Source: Verrucomicrobiales bacterium
Lineage (GTDB): Bacteria; Verrucomicrobiota; Verrucomicrobiia; Verrucomicrobiales; DEV007
DNA: 64,000 bases
Reading direction: 5' to 3'
Assembly (NCBI GenBank): GCA_029212615.1
Contig: JARGPJ010000009.1
Location: 100,211-164,210 of the forward strand
Part shown: positions 26,689 to 34,055 of the stretch, one piece after another
How positions within the stretch are numbered: the first letter of the stretch is position 1
Layout: every line of letters starts with the position of its first letter
Notes under the pieces: generated by a model
Database searches by the model: none
What the model saw: only the letters and a program-made list of their open reading frames with translations
What the model was told of the DNA's origin: nothing
Made by a program: the position numbers and the translations under genes

Positions 26689-27057
26689 CTATTTCTTTTC
26701 CATTAAATACCCGTCCGTGGTCTGCAGGGTTTCGTACTGCTCCAAAATCGGATCGAATCCCGCGAAGAGAGTCAGCGCCATGAGTGCCACACAAAAAAGC
26801 ACCGTAAAAATGAGCATCTTATAAATCAGACCCCTCTCATGATTCAAATGCATGAAGATTAAAGCTACGAGGCTTGCTTTGATTGTCGCGACCATGAGGC
26901 CGAGGACGTAGTCACCGGGAGTAGGGCCCGGCGCGCCCACATCAAATGGCGGAAAAAGGGCCAGGGTAATCGTCAAGCCCGTGAAAAAAAACAGGGCAAT
27001 ACCTACCATCATGTAGGTCTTCTTATGCTTTCCCCAGTCGTGGATTTCTTCTGACAT
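26689..27057 (-). CDS. coxD: cytochrome c oxidase subunit IV-type protein
   Basis: The 122-residue product has three membrane helices (about residues 17-36, 48-70 and 78-99) and resembles the prokaryotic COX4/CtaF family (ATIKASLVALIFMHL is typical, with the MHL segment). Family members are non-catalytic stabilising subunits of the A-type oxidase. It follows coxC by 24 bases. Identification rests mainly on the central motif and on position. Confidence 0.85.
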   Translation of the reverse strand: MSEEIHDWGKHKKTYMMVGIALFFFTGLTITLALFPPFDVGAPGPTPGDYVLGLMVATIKASLVALIFMHLNHERGLIYKMLIFTVLFCVALMALTLFAGFDPILEQYETLQTTDGYLMEKK

Positions 27058-27081
27058 AGTAACAGACGGTAAAATAGATAA

Positions 27082-28548
27082 TTAAAGGAGATACATGATC
27101 GGGAAAAGGAAGATCCAGATCAGGTCAACAAAGTGCCAGAAAAGTCCACCGACTTCGACACGGTTGGCTAAGTGCTCCGGATTCTTGAGGAACATCTTCT
27201 TACCAAAGACCACAAAATAGAGGAGAACGAGCGCGCCTCCGATCACGTGCAGACCATGGAGAGCCGTCATCGTGAAATAAATGGCGTAGTAGTTCCCATA
27301 GCGGGGGCCGTGATTGCCCATGAACTTAATCTTGTCGCGAGGAACCGTAATCGTTCCGTGGTGACCGGTGTCCTTCTCCAGCTTTGAAGCAGAAGGCTTA
27401 CTTTCACTGGTATGAACCTCTTCGCCATGATGCTCTTTATCATCATGCGATTCGCCGCTGTGATCATCATCATGCCCGTGATCTCCGCCCACGTGGACAT
27501 AGTGGAGATTCAGTTTATGCCCACGGAGCATTTTTTCAGGGATCGTTTCACCGCGTGGCGCATAATAGGCACGCATCGTCTCGTAGTACTTTGCCTGCTT
27601 CGTGAAAAACTCTTTCTTGGCATTTTCGTCGCCAATCACTTCCCAGATGATGGAATCGCGTTGCTTGGTTGGCATGACCAGTTGCATATCCACTTCGTGA
27701 ATCTCAAAAACCACATCATCCGAGGTCAGTGATCCCTCCACCTTTGACCCATCGCGATAGTTCATCGCCGAGTCGGAATGTGCGATTACAGTGCGTGGAT
27801 TCCCATTAACCTTGAAAGGCTTCGAGGCAGTAACCGTTGCGCTCGTCGAGACTGATACCGGGCTCGGATTTTTAATTCCTTCCGCCAATTCAGACCGGTA
27901 ACGTTTCCGCTCGGTGGCGAGTGCTGAAGCAGTCTCACGCCGACTCCGGTAGAACCACTTACTGAACTCTCCCTTTGAGGTGAAAATCTCCGCGTCTTCC
28001 CCTTCCAAGGTGAGCTCGGGAAACTCGTCCTCTGCCATCTCTCTCAAAAAAATGGGCAGGGCTCCCTGAAGGCTGAAAGAAACTTTATCGGCTTCAAACC
28101 TGATTTTGTCGGTTCCGTCGACGATCTTGCCTTCCATCACCGAGTTATCAAGCAGCTTAATCCCATGGTGCTGAGTGAGCTTACTGTGATACTCAACGGA
28201 CTTGATACACATGAAAGCAACGGCGCAGGCAACAACACCATACATCAAGACCTGGAAACGGCGCCAATTCCGCTCTTTTAATGCGACCCAGGCGAAGACC
28301 ACGGCAACACTCGAACCAATCAGAACCAGCGTATTGATGAAACCGAGCCAAACATACCCTTTGTGCACATTGAGACCCCAGGGCCAGGGATTATCCACCC
28401 CGTCCTGAATGCCGAGGCGGAGGAAAACATAGCCAGAGAACAGGCCGCCAAAAAGCATGACCTCGGAGGCGAGAAAGAGCCACACGGCCAGTTTTGAATT
28501 ATACAGCCCCGTGTCGCGTCGCGGGGTCACTTCGTAGGGAATCTCCAT
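27082..28548 (-). CDS. coxC: cytochrome c oxidase subunit III with a long His-rich insertion
   Basis: The 488-residue product starts with three typical subunit III helices (LAVWLFLASEVMLFGGLFSGYVFLR and the next two, to about residue 118) and ends with two more (YYAIYFTMTALHGLHVIGGALVLLYF and GLFWHFVDLIWIFLFPIMYLL, from about residue 419). Between them lies an extra segment of about 290 residues, mostly soluble and mixed alpha/beta, ending in a His/Asp/Glu-rich stretch (about residues 350-395). Ordinary five-helix subunit III is about 200 residues long. The frame is open throughout with normal codon use, so this is an insertion, not an error. It could bind metal or partner proteins. Confidence 0.93.
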   Translation of the reverse strand: MEIPYEVTPRRDTGLYNSKLAVWLFLASEVMLFGGLFSGYVFLRLGIQDGVDNPWPWGLNVHKGYVWLGFINTLVLIGSSVAVVFAWVALKERNWRRFQVLMYGVVACAVAFMCIKSVEYHSKLTQHHGIKLLDNSVMEGKIVDGTDKIRFEADKVSFSLQGALPIFLREMAEDEFPELTLEGEDAEIFTSKGEFSKWFYRSRRETASALATERKRYRSELAEGIKNPSPVSVSTSATVTASKPFKVNGNPRTVIAHSDSAMNYRDGSKVEGSLTSDDVVFEIHEVDMQLVMPTKQRDSIIWEVIGDENAKKEFFTKQAKYYETMRAYYAPRGETIPEKMLRGHKLNLHYVHVGGDHGHDDDHSGESHDDKEHHGEEVHTSESKPSASKLEKDTGHHGTITVPRDKIKFMGNHGPRYGNYYAIYFTMTALHGLHVIGGALVLLYFVVFGKKMFLKNPEHLANRVEVGGLFWHFVDLIWIFLFPIMYLL

Positions 28549-28589
28549 AGTAAAAAGGTATCCAGTTTGGAAAATTTAAGTCTGAAAGA

Positions 28590-30521
28590 TCACGAAGCTG
28601 TCGCTTCGTCCTTTGCGGTTTGCTCCTCAGCTGGAGCAAGTGATGAGGGATCACTTTCAAACTGAGGGGAAAAGTCGGAATCTGCACCGGGAACACTGTA
28701 TTCGTATGGTCCGCGGTAGGCAACAGGCTCGGAAGCGAAGTTTCCGTGTGGGGGCGGAGTTGGCGTTGCCCATTCGAGTGTCGTCGCGTCCCATGGATTG
28801 TCACTTTCGACCTTCCTCCCCTTAAAGGCACTGATGAACAAATTGATAATGAACGGAACCTGGAACACCGCAAGCAACCAGGCAGATCCAGAGGTGATGA
28901 TGTTCAAATCAATCATTCTCAACGGGGCATCAGGCTCAATCACGTGCAAGATTTCACAGATGTTCGAGAGAAAAGAATTCGGCTCTGAAAAGACCTGCGT
29001 ACTGATTTGTTCATACGCCTTACCGCCATCGAAAGCACGGCGGTGAAATCCGGCCATTCCCTGAAAGAACATGGGAGCGAAAATGCCGTTCATAAAGATC
29101 AACGAAGGCCAAAAGTGAAGATGCCCGAGACGGGTCGACATCATTCGCCCGGTGATTTTAGGATACCAGTGATAAATACCGGCAAACAGTCCGAAGATCG
29201 TCCCCGGTGCCACCACATAGTGGAAGTGCCCGATCACATAGTAAGTATCGTGCAGATGAAGATCAGCGAGACTGAAGGCAAGCGGCAGACCGGTTAGGCC
29301 ACCAATACCGAACATCGGGATAAAAGCAGTCGCGAAGAGCATCGGGACCGTAAAGCGGATCGATCCACCCCACATCGAGATGAGAAGTGAGGTAATCAGG
29401 ATCACCGAAGGCACCGAAATGAGCACCGTCGTCGTCTGAAAGAAGGTCGAAATTGCCGGACCCATACCGGTGATATACATGTGGTGAGCCCAGACGATAA
29501 AGGCGAGAAATCCCAGAACCATGACCGCATAAACCATGGTTTTATATCCCCAGAGCGGCTTTCTGGTGTTGCAGGGGATCACTTCGGAAACGATCGCCAA
29601 TGCCGGCAAAATCAAGACGTAAACTTCCGGGTGAGCAAGAAACCAGAAGAGGTGCTGATAGAGGAGCGGACTTCCTCCACCCGCAGCATCAAAGGACATA
29701 CCACTGACATTCAATCCTGTGGGGACGAAGAAACTTGTACCCGCCATCCGGTCCATCAATTGCATGAGTGCCGCGACTTCAAGCGGCGGAAAGGCGAGAA
29801 GCAAAAGGAATCCAGTGACGAGCATTGCCCAGACAAAGAAGGGCATGCGCATCCATGTCATCCCGCGACAGCGAAGGTTGATGATGGTGCAAATAAAGTT
29901 CACCGCACCGAGGAGAGACGAACTGATCAATAAGACCATCCCCATGAGCCACTGCGTCTGCCCCGTCCAGAAAAGATTTCCGTAGTGAATGTCCGTCGTC
30001 GTTGCCAGAGGCGAGTAGTTTGTCCACCCCGCTTTCGCAGCTCCCGAAGGAAGAAAGAATGAAACGAACATGAGCACTCCACCAAGAAGGTAGAGCCAGT
30101 AACTCGCCATATTCAAACGCGGAAACGCCATGTCAGGAGCACCGATTTGAAGCGGGGTTACGTAATTTCCGAAGGCCCCGAACGCCAGAGGAACAATACC
30201 CAGAAAGACCATGATCGTTCCGTGCATGGCACCAAACATATTGTAGAGGTCACCAGTGACCTTACCTCCGTCATCAAGCCAGGCCTGAAACCAGGGCCAA
30301 TCAGCAAGCAAAGGGACCGCGCGATCCGGATAGGCGATGCTCCACCGCATCACCATCATCAGGAAAAAGCCGAAAGCCAGGAAAACGAGGGAGGTGAACC
30401 CGTATTGGATTCCGATCGTTTTGTGATCGGTCGAAAAAATGTATTTCTTCCAAAACGGCTCGTAATGCTCGTGATGATCATCGTGAGACTGTTCGTTCTT
30501 CTCTGCGGTTACTGCGCTCAT
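28590..30521 (-). CDS. coxA: cytochrome c oxidase subunit I (A1-type)
   Basis: The 643-residue catalytic subunit reduces O2 to water and pumps protons. Ligands of the active site are complete: haem a His in MFGAMHG, CuB His in HPEVY (with the Tyr crosslink) and WAHHMY, and the haem a3 and a His pair in GHFHY. The D-channel residues IGAPDMAFPRLN and the HPEV Glu (A1 marker) are present. The K-channel lysine is not. The position P-[TS]-G-V-K is P-S-V-I-L (L375). The long C-terminus (after helix 12) is Pro/Ala/Glu-rich. It lies between the membrane cytochrome c gene and coxC. Confidence 0.95.
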   Translation of the reverse strand: MSAVTAEKNEQSHDDHHEHYEPFWKKYIFSTDHKTIGIQYGFTSLVFLAFGFFLMMVMRWSIAYPDRAVPLLADWPWFQAWLDDGGKVTGDLYNMFGAMHGTIMVFLGIVPLAFGAFGNYVTPLQIGAPDMAFPRLNMASYWLYLLGGVLMFVSFFLPSGAAKAGWTNYSPLATTTDIHYGNLFWTGQTQWLMGMVLLISSSLLGAVNFICTIINLRCRGMTWMRMPFFVWAMLVTGFLLLLAFPPLEVAALMQLMDRMAGTSFFVPTGLNVSGMSFDAAGGGSPLLYQHLFWFLAHPEVYVLILPALAIVSEVIPCNTRKPLWGYKTMVYAVMVLGFLAFIVWAHHMYITGMGPAISTFFQTTTVLISVPSVILITSLLISMWGGSIRFTVPMLFATAFIPMFGIGGLTGLPLAFSLADLHLHDTYYVIGHFHYVVAPGTIFGLFAGIYHWYPKITGRMMSTRLGHLHFWPSLIFMNGIFAPMFFQGMAGFHRRAFDGGKAYEQISTQVFSEPNSFLSNICEILHVIEPDAPLRMIDLNIITSGSAWLLAVFQVPFIINLFISAFKGRKVESDNPWDATTLEWATPTPPPHGNFASEPVAYRGPYEYSVPGADSDFSPQFESDPSSLAPAEEQTAKDEATAS

Positions 30522-30600
30522 ACTTCAGGAAATTTTTACCTTAACAAACCAATAATTCGGTTCGTGGTGATGGATATCAAACAATATTTAGGAATACGTC

Positions 30601-31338
30601 TCAGCTACCGCCAAGTGCTTCCCCCGTTTCCAAATCAACTTTGGAACCCGACAAACTTTCATCAACCGGGATCTCAAGAAGCCCCGCTTCCGTGTAAGGT
30701 CCCGAGTGGCCGCTGTATTTTTCGCGAGCATCTTTAATCATCTCGACAGTGACTACGCCGTCATTCCCCTCAGAGAGACTCCCGAATTCACGTCGAACGT
30801 AAGTGAGAACCTGAGCAATCTTATCATCACTCAAATTATTCCAGGCAGGCATCAACTGATTATAGGTCTGTCCACCCACTTTAAACGGACCGCTGATTCC
30901 GTGCAACATGATGGCACCGAGACGGGAGGTGCCGCCATCGACCCATTCCGACCCGATCAGTGGCGGAAACTGCCCTGGAATACCAAGGCCTGAAGCCTGG
31001 TGACAGGCGATGCAGTTATTGTAAACCTTCTTACCGTCACTCATCCAGCTTTCGATCCACGCAACTTGCTCCCCTGCTTCCTCGTCTCCCCCAAGAGAGG
31101 GACGCGGTTCAGGCGTATAGTTATCGCTGATATAAATGCCGGAGCGGAAACCATTACTGGAACTGAAGAGATGTCCTCCCCCGAGGATCAGAATCAAAGC
31201 ACCAATCACCATCACAGTGATCCCCACTTTACCCTCACCGCCCTCAGACAGCGAATTCTCACGCTTCACAGAATCATGAAGGTCTATCGCGCCGGGTAAG
31301 CCCTGCTCGTAGTCGATGTTTTTAATCTCCTCTGCCAT
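30601..31338 (-). CDS. membrane-anchored monohaem cytochrome c
   Basis: The 245-residue product has a 35-residue cytosolic head, one membrane helix (about residues 36-57) and a periplasmic class I cytochrome c domain with one haem site, C109-x-x-C112-H113 (NNCIACHQ). A likely axial Met is in QLMPAWNNL. Class I proteins of this type carry electrons between complex III and oxidase, and position between ccoO and coxA fits. In a cbb3 oxidase a dihaem CcoP stands in this place. This is shorter and has one haem only. Confidence in haem and anchor is high, in partner lower. Confidence 0.88.
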   Translation of the reverse strand: MAEEIKNIDYEQGLPGAIDLHDSVKRENSLSEGGEGKVGITVMVIGALILILGGGHLFSSSNGFRSGIYISDNYTPEPRPSLGGDEEAGEQVAWIESWMSDGKKVYNNCIACHQASGLGIPGQFPPLIGSEWVDGGTSRLGAIMLHGISGPFKVGGQTYNQLMPAWNNLSDDKIAQVLTYVRREFGSLSEGNDGVVTVEMIKDAREKYSGHSGPYTEAGLLEIPVDESLSGSKVDLETGEALGGS

Positions 31339-31371
31339 CTGGATTTATTTCAGACTCTTAAAATACGTAAG

Positions 31372-31986
31372 TTACTTCCCTGCAGGAATCGGCTGATCTT
31401 TCTTCAATGAGAGAAGATAGTCCACGAGTGCCTCCGCCTTCGGGGTCGGAATGAGCCGGTTGTCGCCATAAGGCGATTTCTTGTAAAGATGAAGATATGC
31501 AGGCATTCCGCTGTCAGGATCAAGCGTCTTCGGCTCAGAGAGGTGCTGATGCATCAATTCGCGCGTTGTGATCCGATGCCCCACATTCGAGAGATCCTGA
31601 CCGATACGCTGATAGCCAAGTGGTGCTACTTCTTCGAGACTGTAGTCCAACGGCTGCGTTTCCCTGGCGAGCCCCTCAGACTCACGCCCGCCCCAACCCG
31701 GACGCCACATATCAGCTCCCGCGTAAGTAGGGCGGATCACCTGCGTATGGCAGTAGGAACAGCCTTCCGCCGCATAGATCTGGCGGCCATAATCGCTGGA
31801 ACCTTCCCGATAGAAGGTTGGGTCAGGATAGGCAACGACACCGCCGTCAGGAGCTTCCTCCTCACCGTATGGAATCGCCTCAGCATTAGATGCTGATACA
31901 AATGGAATCAGAACGAGAAACAACCATGGCAACACGAATGCCAGGGCAAGGCCTCCGATCAGTTTCAAAAATGTGTCAGACTTCAT
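31372..31986 (-). CDS. ccoO: CcoO-type monohaem cytochrome c (cbb3 oxidase subunit II family)
   Basis: The 204-residue product has an N-terminal membrane helix (about residues 10-32) and a cytochrome c domain with C76-x-x-C79-H80 in YAAEGCSYCHTQVIRP, the characteristic CcoO sequence, followed by RIGQDLSNVGHR and the axial Met in SGMPAYL. In cbb3 oxidases CcoO takes electrons to the CcoN active site. Here its partner, the CcoN-like protein just upstream, has no active-site ligands (see that entry). Haem motif intact, so it may still carry electrons. Confidence 0.9.
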   Translation of the reverse strand: MKSDTFLKLIGGLALAFVLPWLFLVLIPFVSASNAEAIPYGEEEAPDGGVVAYPDPTFYREGSSDYGRQIYAAEGCSYCHTQVIRPTYAGADMWRPGWGGRESEGLARETQPLDYSLEEVAPLGYQRIGQDLSNVGHRITTRELMHQHLSEPKTLDPDSGMPAYLHLYKKSPYGDNRLIPTPKAEALVDYLLSLKKDQPIPAGK

Positions 31987-32009
31987 TCAGTAGAAAAGTA
32001 TTCAAAAAT

Positions 32010-33470
32010 TTAGCTCAGGCCTGCTGCAGCTCTTGCGCTGGGTGCCTCTCCCGGCTCCCGGTGAATCAGGGTTGGCCCCTCAGATTTCCTCCCTTTGCCA
32101 ATAAACATAAGCGCCAATTGATAAAGGAAAAGGAAGTTGGAATAGGAAATCAAAGCCCAGGCAACAACCCGGCCGACGACATACGCCGATGAGTTTACAA
32201 AGGACGTGGAAAATTGTTGATCCCAGATCGCAAGGTTACCACCCTGGGCGACACCACCCACCAGCATCGTTACCACGAGGGTAAGGATCCCGTAGGTGCT
32301 GAACCAGAAGTGGGAACGAATCCTCTGTCCTGAAGGCCACTCGGCACCTGTGATACGTGGGACAATAAAGTAAATCGCCCCGAAGACGGTCATGGAGAAA
32401 AAGCCGTAAAAGGCAAGAGTGTCGAGCCCGACGATAAAGTGACTGAATTGCAGGTCTTTTCCAAAGAAGAAGGTGGAACCCATCGCTGAAAGGAGGGCAT
32501 AAACTGCAAGCATCAGCATTCCAAAGACAGTGAAGCGAAGAGAGGGACTGTATTCCCAGATTTTTGAGCACCCTTTGAGTGTCAGCATGAGATTTGTAAC
32601 CGTCGCTAAAATAGCTAAGAGAATGAAAATAGCAGCCGCTCCGCTCACCGCAGGCATCCAGGCAGGGAAAGGACCACCCATGAACCGGGAGAAACCAGTC
32701 CAGCCGGCGAGAAAGGCAAGGAGCCAGAAGGTCAAATGAGCTAGCGGATAACTGTAGATTGGTCGACCTGCAATTTTCGGGATGATATAATAGGCCACCG
32801 CAAGAGAAACGGGCGCCATCCAGAAATAGATCAAATTGGTGATATACCAGGCATCAATCCCCGCCCCGATCACCGGCGCAGTCCCTTTGTTAATCAAAAT
32901 ATTGGCAGTGAGGAAGATCCATGGGAACCAAACCGCGGCACCGACGAGAAACATCTCCGATACATAGACCGACGCGCTTCTCCTCGAACGGAACATTGGG
33001 ATCATCCAAACGACGATGAGGGAATAGGAGAGCGCAACGATCGGCCAGATCCACTTCGGAAAGTCCAGAAGCGGGATCGACCGCCCGAAACCGAACCAAA
33101 CACTCAGCACCATCAAAGCAACCGCGGCATTCCAGACATGTCCGATCACGATAATGGTGACCCCGTGTTTCAACTCGTTGCGAGTGAGGCGGGCCATCAG
33201 CCAAAGCATCACACCGATACCGGCCTGCATTGCCCAACCGTAAACCAAAGCGCTCATGTGAGCGGGAAACAGCCTCCCGTAGGTAAGGAATTCACATTCG
33301 TCCCAGAGTCCCGGAAGCCGAAGCTTCAGCGAGCTGAAAAAGCCGAGAAGAGTCGCCGCAAGCAACCAGGCCGCAGCACTCGTGAAAAAGAACATCACAG
33401 GATACCGGGTCGAGCGATCAATTGCCGCCCGCTCTGTCATTTCTTCCGGTGTCGGTTGAGGAACTGTCAT
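32010..33470 (-). CDS. CcoN-like protein lacking haem and copper ligands
   Basis: The 486-residue polytopic protein aligns along its length with cbb3 oxidase subunit I (for example YYIIPKIAGRPIYSYPLAHLTFW). It keeps one low-spin haem-type His (H71, RLFPAHMSALVYG). The three CuB His are gone: WYGHN is WYITN (T211), and GPHH is GWTG (T258, G259). The haem b3 and second low-spin His of GHVHS are L349 and T351 in VGLDTL. It cannot reduce O2 as a classic oxidase. It sits after a K/A/P-rich protein and before ccoO. The ATG at 33470 is used. A GTG at 33491 is in frame. A structural or electron-wiring role is my inference. Confidence 0.9.
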   Translation of the reverse strand: MTVPQPTPEEMTERAAIDRSTRYPVMFFFTSAAAWLLAATLLGFFSSLKLRLPGLWDECEFLTYGRLFPAHMSALVYGWAMQAGIGVMLWLMARLTRNELKHGVTIIVIGHVWNAAVALMVLSVWFGFGRSIPLLDFPKWIWPIVALSYSLIVVWMIPMFRSRRSASVYVSEMFLVGAAVWFPWIFLTANILINKGTAPVIGAGIDAWYITNLIYFWMAPVSLAVAYYIIPKIAGRPIYSYPLAHLTFWLLAFLAGWTGFSRFMGGPFPAWMPAVSGAAAIFILLAILATVTNLMLTLKGCSKIWEYSPSLRFTVFGMLMLAVYALLSAMGSTFFFGKDLQFSHFIVGLDTLAFYGFFSMTVFGAIYFIVPRITGAEWPSGQRIRSHFWFSTYGILTLVVTMLVGGVAQGGNLAIWDQQFSTSFVNSSAYVVGRVVAWALISYSNFLFLYQLALMFIGKGRKSEGPTLIHREPGEAPSARAAAGLS

Positions 33471-33506
33471 AAAATCTTCGGTATTCGTCACAAAGGATTC
33501 AGAGGG

Positions 33507-34034
33507 CTACTGAGCCGCCTTTTGCTTTGCCGGTTTTTCAGCAGGAGTCGCATCAGGCTTTGCCGCCTTCTTTTTTGGCGCCGATTCAGCCTTCTCAGAC
33601 GCGGGCTTCACCTTTTTCGGTGCCGCTTTCTTTTCCGGAGCAGCCTTCTTTTCTGTAGCGGGCTTCTTATCTTCGACTGCTTCCGGAGCAGGCGCTGAGG
33701 CCGCCTCCATCTGCTTCATGAACGTGGGAGATCCGGGAACAACGACCCCGGATTTGGAAGGCTTCGGCGACTTTCGTGCAAGAGCTTCCATGGCCTTCGC
33801 CACCTTTTCTTCATCCACTAACTCAGTTTGCGCCGCTTCAACCTCTTCCAGGTTGGCCCATCGCTGCTTAGTGGTCTCCTCATCAAACTGGCCCGCGAAG
33901 GCGCGGTCTTCGATGCTCTCATGCCCCGCGTAACCGGACAGAATAAGCACTAGGAATCCGAAGAAGACAAAGACTCCCATCACCCCGAGGAAAACCTTGA
34001 GAGGTGAAGAAGTGGATGGTGCCTGATCGCTCAT
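33507..34034 (-). CDS. Lys/Ala/Pro-rich membrane protein
   Basis: The 175-residue product has one membrane helix near the N-terminus (about residues 12-34, VFLGVMGVFVFFGFLVLILSGY), a helical part with acidic heptads, and a C-terminal third made of repeated Lys-Ala-Pro units (KKAAPEKKAAPKK and similar), probably an extended arm. No family. It lies between actF and the CcoN-like gene in the respiratory run, so it may link subunits or aid assembly. Low complexity makes alignment unreliable. Confidence 0.6.
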   Translation of the reverse strand: MSDQAPSTSSPLKVFLGVMGVFVFFGFLVLILSGYAGHESIEDRAFAGQFDEETTKQRWANLEEVEAAQTELVDEEKVAKAMEALARKSPKPSKSGVVVPGSPTFMKQMEAASAPAPEAVEDKKPATEKKAAPEKKAAPKKVKPASEKAESAPKKKAAKPDATPAEKPAKQKAAQ

Positions 34035-34055
34035 GAAAAATTAATAAATATCGAG

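Noticed and set aside
32010..33470. Functional cbb3 oxidase in this window
   Set aside because: The subunit I homologue lacks all CuB and haem b3 ligands and there is no CcoP or CcoQ, so a working cbb3 oxidase cannot be claimed here.
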